Source: a virus
Virus record (IMG/VR): IMGVR_UViG_3300046028_002388
Location: 1-42,428 of that record
DNA: 42,428 nt
Strand: one strand, 5' to 3'
The position numbers were made by a program, and so were the translations under genes. The number at the start of each line of letters is the position of its first letter. Position 1 is the first letter of the stretch. Below, in pieces: positions 8,008 to 16,663 of this stretch. The notes beneath the pieces were generated by a model. That model did no database searches, was not told where the DNA came from, and was given only the letters and a program-made list of their open reading frames with translations.

Positions 8008-8546
8008 TGGTTCCAAATTCTCGACCGCAGCAAGCGAAGGAGAAGACCCTCGCTATGGTCATTAAATCGGGAATCGTTGATCGTGTTGCGCTCGTCGGAA
8101 TCCGTGGATACTACTCCGAAACATTCGCTCCATCAGGCAACCAAAGGGGTATCTATGATGATGCGATTATACTTTTATCTCCAAGCGTCCATGCTACTTT
8201 CAATGCTAATACTGATCCGTCAGTTCACAGGAAGGGTATTGCGGTGCTTAAAACGGGCATTCATAGGTTTCGTAAGGGCAATCATGGTCTTAGTAAACCC
8301 GGAGGTGGTTACCCTGCGCTTCGACCTGCTAACCCAAAAGAAGAGTTGCCAGTCACACGGGATGGGGTTGGAGACGATATGGGAATCGCTATTAACGTCC
8401 ACAAGGGAGGATACAATACGACCTCCTCGCTGGGTTGCCAAACGATCTACCCACCGCAATGGGAAGGATTCATCAATCTCGTCTACTCAGAAATGACTAG
8501 ATACGAACAAAAAACCATACCATACTTACTAGTAGATAATACATAA
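8007..8546 (+). CDS. Putative cell-wall enzyme with HxG...SxGCQT motif (lysin candidate)
   Basis: 179 residues. The C-terminal half carries His132 and the stretch NTTSSLGCQT (residues 137-146, Cys144). The arrangement H-x-G followed by S-x-G-C recalls the catalytic His and Cys of YkuD-type L,D-transpeptidases and related peptidoglycan enzymes. Earlier residues include GIHRFRKGNHGLSKPGG, with further histidines. It has no signal peptide, which is normal for a holin-dependent lysin, and it sits directly behind two membrane proteins and a lipoprotein. It is probably the endolysin or a peptidoglycan-modifying enzyme. The fold is inferred from the short motif only. Confidence 0.5.
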   Translation: MVPNSRPQQAKEKTLAMVIKSGIVDRVALVGIRGYYSETFAPSGNQRGIYDDAIILLSPSVHATFNANTDPSVHRKGIAVLKTGIHRFRKGNHGLSKPGGGYPALRPANPKEELPVTRDGVGDDMGIAINVHKGGYNTTSSLGCQTIYPPQWEGFINLVYSEMTRYEQKTIPYLLVDNT

Positions 8547-9311
8547 ATGGCAAATATCACCCACAAGTGGAAAAAAGTCCTAGCAGTTAGTTGTTCACAT
8601 GCGAAATATTGTTGCCCAGATGCTTGGAAAGCTATAATGACGTTTAAATCGCGTTTTTCACCTGATACAATCCTGCATCTTGGAGACTTTATTGATTTAT
8701 CAGCCCTAATGGGCAATGGAATAGGTTCTGGAAGTGATGGAGATGAAGTAACTCCAGACATTGACACAGGTTTAATGCATCTTCGTGAATTAATGGCTGG
8801 ATGCAAGAATCCTTATGTTCTTTGTGGAAACCATGAAGATCGTGCATGGAAACTAACTCACAGCAAAAATTCCGTCACTTCATATTGCGCTCATAAGATT
8901 GTATCTGCAATTGAAGACACAACTAAAAAGTTAAAAGCTAGATTAATTCCTTATTCTGGAATTGAACAGATCGTTGACATAGCAGATATTGGGTTTACTC
9001 ATGGAACTTGCTATGGTGAATCTGCGGCTAGGGACATGGCAGAACAATACTGCAACGGGACTAGACGTAAAATAGTAATGGGACATACTCATCGTGTTGC
9101 TATACAGAATGCCAGAACATATCATGGTGGCACTTGCTACAATATTGGAACATTAACGTCTAGGGGAGCGTTAGAGTACGCTAAAAACCGAAGAAGCACT
9201 TTCAGTTGGTGTCAAGCATGGTGTTGGGGTGAATATTGTGAATCGCTTAATCAATCTTCACTTCAAATAACGCAAAGAGGAAGAGGAGAAGCATGGAGAA
9301 TGCCAATTTAA
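8547..9311 (+). CDS. Calcineurin-like metallophosphoesterase
   Basis: 254 residues with four motifs of the metallophosphoesterase superfamily: LGDFID (residues 45-50), CGNHEDR (93-99), THG (151-153) and MGHTHR (178-183). These ligate a dinuclear metal centre that hydrolyses phosphomono- or diesters. The first motif, normally D-x-H, reads C-S-H (16-18), so the expected Asp is Cys; this could alter metal binding. The protein is Cys- and Trp-rich at the C-terminus. It starts right after the lysin-like gene. The substrate cannot be told; phage relatives act on nucleotides, RNA or proteins. Confidence 0.8.
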   Translation: MANITHKWKKVLAVSCSHAKYCCPDAWKAIMTFKSRFSPDTILHLGDFIDLSALMGNGIGSGSDGDEVTPDIDTGLMHLRELMAGCKNPYVLCGNHEDRAWKLTHSKNSVTSYCAHKIVSAIEDTTKKLKARLIPYSGIEQIVDIADIGFTHGTCYGESAARDMAEQYCNGTRRKIVMGHTHRVAIQNARTYHGGTCYNIGTLTSRGALEYAKNRRSTFSWCQAWCWGEYCESLNQSSLQITQRGRGEAWRMPI

Positions 9312-9312
9312 C

Positions 9313-9573
9313 ATGACCCCAAACGATTTTCTTAAAATTCTACTAGAGGCAAGCAATAAATGCACAGATCCAGCACCAAAGGGATGGTATTCTAAAAACG
9401 AACTTTGTAAAATGTGGAATGTCAAAAAAACTACCTGTAAAGAAAGAATTACATCAGGAATAAAGTTAGGTTTGATTGAGAGAAAAGACTTCTATGTTCC
9501 AAACGTCAATGGAACGCTATTTCCTGTCCCTCATTATTTTTTCAAAGATTCAAATAAAAGAAAAACACGTTGA
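9313..9573 (+). CDS. Small winged-helix-like DNA-binding protein
   Basis: 86 residues following the phosphoesterase with one nucleotide between stop and ATG. The pattern WYSKNELCKMWNVKKTTCKE then GIKLGLIERKDF looks like a helix-turn-helix followed by a wing, as in small phage regulators, and the C-terminus is basic (DSNKRKTR). Its TGA is embedded in a TTGACA element upstream of the next fibre gene, so it could regulate that promoter. No family is identified with confidence. Confidence 0.5.
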   Translation: MTPNDFLKILLEASNKCTDPAPKGWYSKNELCKMWNVKKTTCKERITSGIKLGLIERKDFYVPNVNGTLFPVPHYFFKDSNKRKTR

Positions 9574-9596
9574 CAATATAGTTGTTTTAATGTAAT
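9570..9596 (+). promoter_or_regulatory. Candidate promoter before the second collagen-like fibre
   Basis: TTGACA at 9570-9575 overlaps the stop of the preceding gene, and TGTAAT at 9591-9596 is a 5/6 match to the -10 consensus. The spacer of 15 nt is shorter than the usual 17, which lowers confidence. A pyrimidine-rich leader without a Shine-Dalgarno sequence leads to ATG 9614. Confidence 0.35.
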
Positions 9597-9613
9597 TAAT
9601 TCAATTCTTCTCT

Positions 9614-11518
9614 ATGGCTCAATATAACTGGATTCCAAGCCCACAAAGCTCTACAAATTGCGGTTGCGCTCCATTAAATTCAATGGACTGCAATTGGCCT
9701 TATGTGGGATCCACTGGTGCTACAGGTGCTACGGGAATCGGTTCTAGTGGAGCCACTGGGCCACAAGGTGCTACTGGTATTGGTATACAGGGTGGTACTG
9801 GAGCAACGGGTTTGATGGGAGCAACAGGCATTGGATCTCAAGGATTGACGGGTTCTACTGGCGCAACGGGTTCTGGAGCCACTGGAGCAAGCGGAGTTCA
9901 GGGTTCTACTGGAGTGCAAGGCTCGACAGGATCTACAGGATCTGGATCTACTGGCGCAACTGGAATATCTCCAGTAATCACTCGACAAAGTTTTACATCT
10001 CATCCAATTCAAGTTGGAATCAGAACATTTAACTATGCTTCCGCTGATATTGGGTGGACATATGGATCTAGGTTGCGAGCAGTTGCAAATTCAGCGTATC
10101 CTTACGACTGGGTTGAAGGAACGGCAATAAATGTCGCTTCTAATTTTGTAACTATTAATGTCGATAAAACTCAAGGTTCTGGAACATTTTCAGACTGGCA
10201 AATTGCGTTATCTGGAGATGGTGGACTGGGAGCCACTGGAGTTCAAGGAGCAACTGGGCCATCTGGAGGCCCAACAGGAGCCACGGGTGCAACAGGGGCG
10301 GGAACTCAAGGCAGTACAGGCGCAACTGGCGTTGCTGGCTCAAATGGTTCGACAGGATTAACAGGATCGACTGGTGCTACGGGAACAGGCTCGACAGGCT
10401 CCACGGGCGCAACAGGAATTACTGGGACTCAAGGAGGCACGGGCGCAACTGGTTCTGGATCAACTGGGGCAACTGGACTGCGAGGAAGCACGGGCGCAAC
10501 TGGTGTACAAGGTGTGCAAGGCTCCACAGGAACTGCTGGCGCAAATGGCGCAAATGGCGCAACTGGCAGCACTGGAGCCACAGGAGTTTCTGGAGTTAAT
10601 GGCAGCACTGGCGCAACTGGCGTTGCTGGATCAAATGGTTCAACGGGAAGCACTGGAGCCACAGGATTAACTGGTGGTCAAGGCTCCACAGGTGCGACTG
10701 GAACTGCTGGATCAAATGGCTCAACTGGAAGCACAGGTGCGACTGGAATCCAAGGCACAACTGGCAGCACGGGCGCAACAGGCACTGCTGGAGATAAATA
10801 TACAACATCTTCTTCCACTCCATTAACAATTGCATTAGGGACACAATCTTTAACAGTTGGCACTGGACTTGCGTTGAGTATTGGTCAATCTGTTATTATA
10901 GCTAATAGTTCTTCCAATAAAATGGAAGGGACAGTTACTAGTTATAATAGTTTGACTGGCGCATTGGTTGTAAATGTTACTTCAATTACTGGTTCTGGTT
11001 CATTCTCAAGCTGGAGCGTATCACTTTCTGGCGCACCCGGCCCAGCAGGAGCAACTGGCAGCACGGGTGCAACAGGTATCCAAGGCATTCAAGGATCGAC
11101 AGGAAGCACAGGAAGCACAGGAGCCACTGGTGTTTCTGGAGGCCAAGGTTCCACGGGCAGTACTGGGGCAACAGGCGTTTCTGGGGTTAATGGCAGCACA
11201 GGCTCAACAGGTGCGACTGGCGTAGGTACGCAGGGAAGCACAGGGTCTACTGGCATTCAAGGAAATCAAGGTAGCACAGGCGCAACGGGTGCGACTGGCG
11301 CGACTGGAGTAGGTGCAACTGGCGCGACTGGGGCAAGTGGATCACCGGGTGGTGCAACTGGCGCAGGAACAGACGCTATCTTCTTTCTTAACGATCTAAC
11401 AGTAAATACATCTTACAGCATTCCAGTATCTAAAAACGCAGGAACATTTGGCCCAGTAACAGTAGCTAGTGGAGTTACAGTAACAGTGCCTTCTGGAAGC
11501 GTGTGGACAGTGGTATGA
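9614..11518 (+). CDS. Collagen-like tail fibre with two related beta inserts
   Basis: 634 residues. The head is Cys-rich ([14 protein letters not shown], residues about 16-29). Collagen-like Gly-X-Y blocks (GATGATG, GSTGSTG) occupy about 32-119, 206-394 and 478-584. Between them lie two similar beta domains, about 120-205 and 395-480, each ending in a GSG(T/S)FS.W...LSG pattern ([14 protein letters not shown] and [14 protein letters not shown]); this looks like an internal duplication. The C-terminal tip ([15 protein letters not shown]) resembles that of the protein at 11580. It is likely a trimeric fibre or fibril. The repetitive DNA is prone to unequal recombination. Confidence 0.8.
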   Translation: MAQYNWIPSPQSSTNCGCAPLNSMDCNWPYVGSTGATGATGIGSSGATGPQGATGIGIQGGTGATGLMGATGIGSQGLTGSTGATGSGATGASGVQGSTGVQGSTGSTGSGSTGATGISPVITRQSFTSHPIQVGIRTFNYASADIGWTYGSRLRAVANSAYPYDWVEGTAINVASNFVTINVDKTQGSGTFSDWQIALSGDGGLGATGVQGATGPSGGPTGATGATGAGTQGSTGATGVAGSNGSTGLTGSTGATGTGSTGSTGATGITGTQGGTGATGSGSTGATGLRGSTGATGVQGVQGSTGTAGANGANGATGSTGATGVSGVNGSTGATGVAGSNGSTGSTGATGLTGGQGSTGATGTAGSNGSTGSTGATGIQGTTGSTGATGTAGDKYTTSSSTPLTIALGTQSLTVGTGLALSIGQSVIIANSSSNKMEGTVTSYNSLTGALVVNVTSITGSGSFSSWSVSLSGAPGPAGATGSTGATGIQGIQGSTGSTGSTGATGVSGGQGSTGSTGATGVSGVNGSTGSTGATGVGTQGSTGSTGIQGNQGSTGATGATGATGVGATGATGASGSPGGATGAGTDAIFFLNDLTVNTSYSIPVSKNAGTFGPVTVASGVTVTVPSGSVWTVV

Positions 11519-11579
11519 TTAACAAAAATAATGCTTGCATTAAATAATAATTACATTTAATTTCAAAAAACAATAACCC

Positions 11580-12143
11580 ATGTCTTGCTCTAACACATCT
11601 TCATCTACTTGTTGCCCAGATGTTCCATACCCTTCTGTTTCACCAGAGTCTGCCCCTTCGTTAATTGGGAATCTTGTTTTTGCTTTATATGGTATAATTA
11701 ATAAAACAATTTTAAACGGACGTGTTGTTTGGGATATTCCGTGTGACCCTGTAACCTCACCAGCAACGATTGCTGGAATTCCACGGGAAGAGGGGGAAGG
11801 ATTGCTTTGTTACATCATTCGCGTTGGAAATACTGGAGGGTTTATTGGTGCTACTGGGCCTGTTGGAGCGACTGGGCCTATTGGTTCTACTGGCCCCATT
11901 GGGCCTTCAGGTGGGCCTACAGGAGCCACAGGAGCCACGGGAGTTACTGGGCCTGTTGGAGCGACTGGGATTGGTATGCCAGTCGGAGGAGGCGCAAATA
12001 AATTGTTTTACGAAAACGACATTGTAATGACGGACAATTACACAATCACATCTGGCAAAAACGCCATGTCCGCAGGGCCAATCACAGTAAACCCCGGAGT
12101 CACATTAACAGTACCATCAGGTAGCACATATACAATCGTATGA
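11580..12143 (+). CDS. Short collagen-like fibre sharing its C-terminal tip with the 634-residue fibre
   Basis: 187 residues. A Cys/Ser-rich head ([20 protein letters not shown]) is followed by a globular segment (residues about 25-88), a short collagen block (about 89-131, [13 protein letters not shown]) and a 45-residue tip ending [15 protein letters not shown]. The tip aligns with that of the fibre at 9614 (KNA...GP.TV..GVT.TVPSGS..T.V). Upstream, a TTGCAT at 11535 and a TAATTT at 11558 (17 nt apart) form only a weak promoter candidate. The next gene starts in an ATGA overlap. It is probably a second fibre isoform using the same trimerisation or receptor-binding tip. Confidence 0.75.
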   Translation: MSCSNTSSSTCCPDVPYPSVSPESAPSLIGNLVFALYGIINKTILNGRVVWDIPCDPVTSPATIAGIPREEGEGLLCYIIRVGNTGGFIGATGPVGATGPIGSTGPIGPSGGPTGATGATGVTGPVGATGIGMPVGGGANKLFYENDIVMTDNYTITSGKNAMSAGPITVNPGVTLTVPSGSTYTIV

Positions 12144-13867
12144 GTCTCATAAAAGCAAACGCAGTCCAGATCGGACAATCAGGAACAGCAACGCAGAACT
12201 TCACGCTGGCAGTGCCATCGTCACCAGACGGCACGATTAAGCTGGCACGGGGCAATGCTAACGCAACTACGCAGGATGTGTTGAGTGTAGATGCAAGCGG
12301 AAATATTAATGGTCTTGTTAAATCAACAGGCAGCACGACTGCTCGTTCACTTGTTAACCGCTTCGCTGATGTGGTGAATGTGAAGGATTTTGGTGCAGTT
12401 GGTGATGGAGTAGCTGATGATACTGCCGCAATTCAAGCATTTTTTAACTATGTAACTTCTAATGGAGCATTTGGTATTATCACGAAAGGCATATATAAAG
12501 TTTCATCTAACCTTACTATAACCATTAATGGTTATGGTTTTAGTATTTTAGGAGCTGGAAATGGATCAGTTTTTTTCAAGGCATCAAATGCGTTTCCAGC
12601 AACTCCAGTAATTAATATTTTAGGAACATCTGGATCAAATGTTGGATTTGTAATTGGTGGATTTACTATTACAACTGAATCTGGATATACTGGAAATGCC
12701 ACTTGTGGACTTCAAATTGGCAACCCATCTCAACCAACATATATCAATGGTTATCAATTTTCCACAATTCAAGACTTAAATGTTATTGGATTTCCAATAC
12801 AATATAATATTGTTCACGCCAGAATGATTAAATTTAATAACTGCTCTGGTTGGAATCCAGCCAGTGATACAAATAATATATGTTTAAATATTTATCAAAA
12901 TGGTTATTTTACTGGCGATCTTGTATTTGATACTTGTCAATTTGTTTCGCTTAATCAATCTGGAAAAATAGCAGTCAATTTTTCATCTGACATTGGCCCA
13001 TATAATGGATTATCTGGAAACTATAGTATTTCTGGAATCAACTTTATTAACTGTGATTTTTATGCTGGAGAAAATTGCGTTAAAGCCACAGTTAGTAATG
13101 GAGCATATTTGTCTGATATATGGTTTACAAATGTTCAAATAGATCAAGAAACAACAAATTGTTTTAATTTTGCAGCTTCTGGCGATGGCTCTGTAATTAC
13201 AAATATACATATTGCAGATTGTTACATGCAAAAAGCAACCTATTGTCAAATTTTGTTTAATGTAACAAACCTTGCTTCAGTAGGAGCAATATTCATTCAC
13301 GATAATTATATTAATCAAACAGATAATATGGGAATTAATTTTTATTCCAATAATGCAACTATTCGTGGAGTTAATGTTAATAATAATATTTTTACTGATC
13401 CATTTACAGGTACTGCACTTATTATTTTTAATAATATAAAAAGGTTTTCTTGCACAAATAATACCGCAGTTGAAGTATTTAATCCAGCAGCATTTGCAGA
13501 GCATATTGTTCAGATAGAGAATGGTTGCGATAAATTTCTTGTATCAGGAAACAATGGAGCTAATTTCACTGCATTAAGTGTAATTAATGATTTAAGTGGT
13601 AATGTTGAAAAAACCATTACTAACAATCCCGGATATAATCCAATTGGATTACAAACAATTACTGTTGGAGCATCTCCATTTTCTTACGTAAACAACTCTG
13701 GAACAACACAAATTGTAACAGTTGCCAATGGAACTGTTACTGCATTAAATAATTCTGGAATAACTATGGGAGTTCTTTCTGGAGGAAATTATATTGTTGT
13801 AGCTTCTGGAAAAACTTTAATTGTTACATATTCTTCTACTCCCAATATGTATTCCCAAGGATTGTAA
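12140..13867 (+). CDS. Tailspike with pectate-lyase-type beta-helix (copy 1)
   Basis: 575 residues. An N-terminal head (1-60) is followed by [19 protein letters not shown] (62-80) and the signature KDFGAVGDG...DDTAAIQ (82-99), typical of pectate-lyase-superfamily tailspikes. The long middle is rich in N, G, I and V, with regularly spaced strands ([36 protein letters not shown]), consistent with a right-handed parallel beta-helix. The C-terminal about 90 residues form a separate beta tip ([19 protein letters not shown]). Such spikes bind or cleave surface polysaccharide. Residues 62-100 are nearly repeated in the next spike. Confidence 0.85.
   Translation: MSLIKANAVQIGQSGTATQNFTLAVPSSPDGTIKLARGNANATTQDVLSVDASGNINGLVKSTGSTTARSLVNRFADVVNVKDFGAVGDGVADDTAAIQAFFNYVTSNGAFGIITKGIYKVSSNLTITINGYGFSILGAGNGSVFFKASNAFPATPVINILGTSGSNVGFVIGGFTITTESGYTGNATCGLQIGNPSQPTYINGYQFSTIQDLNVIGFPIQYNIVHARMIKFNNCSGWNPASDTNNICLNIYQNGYFTGDLVFDTCQFVSLNQSGKIAVNFSSDIGPYNGLSGNYSISGINFINCDFYAGENCVKATVSNGAYLSDIWFTNVQIDQETTNCFNFAASGDGSVITNIHIADCYMQKATYCQILFNVTNLASVGAIFIHDNYINQTDNMGINFYSNNATIRGVNVNNNIFTDPFTGTALIIFNNIKRFSCTNNTAVEVFNPAAFAEHIVQIENGCDKFLVSGNNGANFTALSVINDLSGNVEKTITNNPGYNPIGLQTITVGASPFSYVNNSGTTQIVTVANGTVTALNNSGITMGVLSGGNYIVVASGKTLIVTYSSTPNMYSQGL
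12326..12441 (+). repeat. Homologous tailspike head segment (partner at 14131-14246)
   Basis: About 115 nt encoding the TTAR(S/T)L.NRFADVVN and KDFGAVGDG region are closely similar in the two tailspike genes, while sequences on either side diverge. Together with the mini-ORF repeats (13903 and 15662) this outlines a duplicated unit of about 1.76-1.81 kb. Confidence 0.75.
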
Positions 13868-13902
13868 TTAATAGTATTATGAGCGAAAACTAAATAAAAC
13901 TA

Positions 13903-13982
13903 ATGAACCTCTACGATTACACAAAAGACAAACCAGACTACGAAGTTGAGCAACAACGCTGGGAAAAAGAAGGATACGATAT
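13903..13982 (+). repeat. Direct repeat, about 80 bp (partner at 15662-15741)
   Basis: The mini-ORF DNA is repeated almost exactly 1759 nt downstream in the same orientation, bracketing the second tailspike. Recombination between the copies would delete or exchange the spike while leaving one mini-ORF. Confidence 0.85.
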
Positions 13983-13986
13983 TTAA
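13903..13986 (+). CDS. 27-residue mini-ORF following tailspike 1
   Basis: A short ORF (start MNLYDYTKDKPDYEVEQQRW, end EKEGYDI) between the two tailspikes. Its sequence is nearly identical to the mini-ORF at 15662, which follows the second spike; only a few bases differ in 81 nt, mostly at third positions and at the last codon. Conservation of an intact frame in both copies argues that it is translated, or that the copies arose recently. The peptide is highly charged and aromatic. It could be a spike chaperone or tip peptide; the function is unknown. Confidence 0.55.
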   Translation: MNLYDYTKDKPDYEVEQQRWEKEGYDI

Positions 13987-13989
13987 ACT

Positions 13990-15660
13990 ATGAGCGCAAA
14001 CATTAAAGCATCAGTAGACGGAACACAGGCAATCATCGGGGTAGGAGGCGTAGACCAGATGACTGTCAGCAACGCTGGCGTAGTCATGGCAAATAGCTTT
14101 GTAGGGTCAGCATCGAGTGCTACGGCTCTTGCAACTGGATCGACTACGGCAAGGACATTGGCAAACCGCTTTGCTGATGTGGTCAATGTGAAAGACTTCG
14201 GTGCTGTTGGGGACGGAGTTACAAATGATACTGCTGCAATTCAAGCTGCAATTGCAAGCGTATTTAGCAATAGAAAATCGTTATATTTTCCTACTGGAAC
14301 ATATTTATACGATGGTGGAGGTAATCTTGGAAATGGAAATGTCATGTATGGGGATGGAAGAGATTCTACTACAATTCTTTCTCGTCTTGCCAGTCCTACA
14401 TCTGGTTATTTGATAAAAGCTGCTGGGTATGGTTGCGGATTTAAAGGATTAAAATTTGCTGCTCAAGTTGCACAAACATCAGGATCATATGTATGGCTTA
14501 GTGGGCCAGAAACATTTATTAATGATTTTCATATGACTGGAGATTTCAATGGAATTTTAATGACTGGAAATGTTTCTCGCATTCGTCATGGCCGTTTTCA
14601 AGATGGAGCTACAAATGCAATTAGAATCCGTTCAGAGGGTGGAGATAACAGTCAGTTAATTGATGATGTTTTGATGGGCGCACAAACGCCGCAAATTTCA
14701 AGTGCTGGAATTAGAGTTAGAAATTCATCTGCACTAATAATTAGTAATACTTCAGTTATTCAACAAGGTGTTGGACTTCTTATAGACCCAACAACAGCAA
14801 CTCAAAGCGCAAATACAGCAGATGGAAATGTATTTAGTTTATATGTAAATAATTGTTTTTTTGATAACAGTTCTGATTCTGGGATAAAAATAAACCCAAC
14901 AGGAACAGGTTCTGTTGTTAGAAGTAGATTTGCTAATTGCTGGACTGGCTCAAGTGCATCTGATGGAATAAAAATTGTAAACGCTGGATCAGGAATCGTT
15001 AATGGAATATATTTTGATTCCTGTCACTCAGTCAATAATGTAAGTTCATCAGGAATTACAACAGGTGGAACAATTAGTGATGTATCAATAAATGGAGGAG
15101 TATTTTCAAATAATTTAAATGGAATTTTTCTTAATGCTGGAACATCTAATTCCAAGATTTGCAATGCAACAATCGGAATAGGCGGTGGATTTACAGGAAA
15201 TACTGGAAATGGAATAGTTTTAGCTTCTGGAGTTACAGATACAACCATAACTGGAAACATTATTCGTAATAATACTTTAAATGGAATTTCATTAAATTCT
15301 GGTTCTGATGGGTTTGTAATAACAAATAATATTATTTTTGGAAATTCTTCAAATAATATAAACATAGCATCAAGCTCGTCTAATAGGAGTATTAAAAATA
15401 ATATAGGCATAAATTCTCCAGATATTGCATTTGGCAATGGAATAATGACTACAGGAACGAACTCAGTAATATTGAATCATAATTTAGGGATAGTTCCGTC
15501 TTCTGATTTGATTATTATTTGGCCGACAAGCGGTTGGGGTTCAGATGTTTTATATGTTGATACAACATCCATTACATCTACACAGTTTACAGTTAGAAGA
15601 GCATCAAACGCTCCAAGCAATCTTACTTTTGGATGGAGAGTTCAAATAAACAAAATATAA
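13990..15660 (+). CDS. Tailspike with pectate-lyase-type beta-helix (copy 2)
   Basis: 556 residues. The head (1-50) differs from spike 1, but residues 50-86 ([16 protein letters not shown] then KDFGAVGDG...NDTAAIQ) match it closely. The body carries beta-helix turns with N-ladders (TGNIIRNNTLNGISLN, FVITNNIIFGNSSNNINI). The last about 75 residues (LNHNLGIVPSSDLIII, FTVRRASNAPSNLTFGW) resemble a separate C-terminal domain found on many spikes. ATG 13990 follows the mini-ORF stop by 3 nt. It is likely a second depolymerase or receptor-binding specificity for surface glycan. No catalytic acid pair can be assigned from sequence alone. Confidence 0.85.
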   Translation: MSANIKASVDGTQAIIGVGGVDQMTVSNAGVVMANSFVGSASSATALATGSTTARTLANRFADVVNVKDFGAVGDGVTNDTAAIQAAIASVFSNRKSLYFPTGTYLYDGGGNLGNGNVMYGDGRDSTTILSRLASPTSGYLIKAAGYGCGFKGLKFAAQVAQTSGSYVWLSGPETFINDFHMTGDFNGILMTGNVSRIRHGRFQDGATNAIRIRSEGGDNSQLIDDVLMGAQTPQISSAGIRVRNSSALIISNTSVIQQGVGLLIDPTTATQSANTADGNVFSLYVNNCFFDNSSDSGIKINPTGTGSVVRSRFANCWTGSSASDGIKIVNAGSGIVNGIYFDSCHSVNNVSSSGITTGGTISDVSINGGVFSNNLNGIFLNAGTSNSKICNATIGIGGGFTGNTGNGIVLASGVTDTTITGNIIRNNTLNGISLNSGSDGFVITNNIIFGNSSNNINIASSSSNRSIKNNIGINSPDIAFGNGIMTTGTNSVILNHNLGIVPSSDLIIIWPTSGWGSDVLYVDTTSITSTQFTVRRASNAPSNLTFGWRVQINKI

Positions 15661-15661
15661 T

Positions 15662-15745
15662 ATGAACATCTACGATTACACCAAAGACAAACCAGACTAC
15701 GAAGTTGAGCAACAACGCTGGGAAAAAGAAGGATACGATGTATGA
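15662..15745 (+). CDS. 27-residue mini-ORF following tailspike 2
   Basis: Starts one nucleotide after the TAA of the second tailspike (taatATG) and ends in an ATGA overlap with the next ORF, so the spacing is that of a translated gene. It is nearly identical in DNA and peptide to the mini-ORF at 13903 (first residues MNIYDYTKDKPDYEVEQQRW, end EKEGYDV). The repeated association with tailspikes is the strongest clue to its role. Confidence 0.6.
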   Translation: MNIYDYTKDKPDYEVEQQRWEKEGYDV

Positions 15746-15837
15746 ATAAAGTTACATACGAAAGTCCAGATAAAGGCAAAACAATCTACGCAAGAGAGAA
15801 TGGCACTTTGAATAGAGTGCTAATCAAAAAGCCTTGA
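15742..15837 (+). CDS. 31-residue small protein, function unknown
   Basis: Overlaps the stop of the mini-ORF (ATGA) and encodes a short basic peptide (MNKVTYESPDKGKTIYAREN, ending VLIKKP). The string VTYESPDKGKTIYARE looks like a folded beta-hairpin, and small proteins with the pattern YESPDGGKT.Y.R occur in other phages. It sits 21 nt before the lipase gene. No function can be assigned. Confidence 0.5.
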   Translation: MNKVTYESPDKGKTIYARENGTLNRVLIKKP

Positions 15838-15858
15838 AAAACTATATCAACATTTCTC

Positions 15859-16602
15859 ATGGATGAAGAGAAATTATTAGAGTTTATGAAAATAAACTAT
15901 GCGACGAGAAAAGATTTGTCGCAGTCCGTTAAATTATTTCAAGAAATTGGTTATAATGTAATAAAGTATTTTGATGTTGATGGAGCGCAAGGTTATCTAA
16001 CTAAGAAAGATGATGATATTGTGCTGTCCTTTAGAGGCACACAAGTATCATTTACTGGCATAAATAAAACGGAAAAGTCAGATATTTTAGCTGATTTAAA
16101 TGTCCGTAAAGAAAAAGAAATCGGTGGTAAGGTTCATGCTGGATTTCAAAAAGAAGCAAATAAATTATGGGAAGCGGTAGTTGTTGAAATCGCTCAACAT
16201 ATTTCTGGCAACAAATTGTTTATAACTGGTCATAGTTTGGGAGCGGGAATCGCTACAATTGTTGCATCTAGGCTGCAAGATAAAGTCGATACTCTTATTA
16301 CATTTGGTTCGCCCAGAGTAGGGGATGGTGATTTTGTAAAGAATTTAAAAGTCAAACACTTTAGAGTTCAAAATACAAATGACTATGCTTGTTTTCTACC
16401 GCCACTCTGGATGGGGTTTAGGCATCATGGCACAAACCTGTACATTGACCGCATTGGTAATGTGCAAGAAATCGGTTTAATTAAAAAATCGAAAGATATG
16501 GCACTATCATTAATCAAGGATTTCAAGAATGGTAATTATATTTCTGCTTTTGTTGATCATAAGCCGATTAATTACATTAATAAACTAAACTTCTTAAAAT
16601 AA
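15859..16602 (+). CDS. Class 3 lipase (alpha/beta hydrolase)
   Basis: 247 residues with a full set of class 3 lipase landmarks: SFRGT (57-61, oxyanion-side loop), VHAGFQ (92-97), TGHSLGAG (123-130, nucleophile Ser126), TFGSPRVGD (148-156), VQNTNDYACFLPP (170-182, catalytic Asp175) and DHKPINYI (233-240, catalytic His234). The enzyme should hydrolyse ester bonds of acylglycerols or related lipids. No signal peptide is seen, so it is either a virion protein or released at lysis. It lies directly after the tailspike cassette, which suggests an adsorption or envelope-degrading role; a lysis aid is the alternative. Confidence 0.85.
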   Translation: MDEEKLLEFMKINYATRKDLSQSVKLFQEIGYNVIKYFDVDGAQGYLTKKDDDIVLSFRGTQVSFTGINKTEKSDILADLNVRKEKEIGGKVHAGFQKEANKLWEAVVVEIAQHISGNKLFITGHSLGAGIATIVASRLQDKVDTLITFGSPRVGDGDFVKNLKVKHFRVQNTNDYACFLPPLWMGFRHHGTNLYIDRIGNVQEIGLIKKSKDMALSLIKDFKNGNYISAFVDHKPINYINKLNFLK

Positions 16603-16614
16603 TTGATTGCAGAC

Positions 16615-16642
16615 TTGACAATTCCTTTGCTACTAGTAATAA
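16615..16642 (+). promoter_or_regulatory. Candidate promoter before the neck/tail gene cluster
   Basis: TTGACA at 16615-16620 lies in the gap after the lipase stop. TAATAA at 16637-16642 (16-nt spacer) could be the -10. The ATG of the next gene is at 16664. The -35 is exact, the -10 only moderate. Confidence 0.35.
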
Positions 16643-16663
16643 CAATAGCAATAACCTTACACT

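Noticed and set aside
5461-11365. Regular DNA repeats that could look like a CRISPR array or satellite
   Set aside because: The period follows Gly-X-Y codons within three open frames and there are no unique spacers; they are collagen-like coding repeats.
11535-11563. TTGCAT and TAATTT as a promoter before the 187-residue fibre
   Set aside because: Both hexamers are poor matches in very A/T-rich sequence where such matches are expected by chance.
13879-13893. ATG followed by four codons and a stop (MSEN) between tailspike 1 and the mini-ORF
   Set aside because: It could be a remnant of a gene start similar to that at 13990, but it is too short to distinguish from chance.
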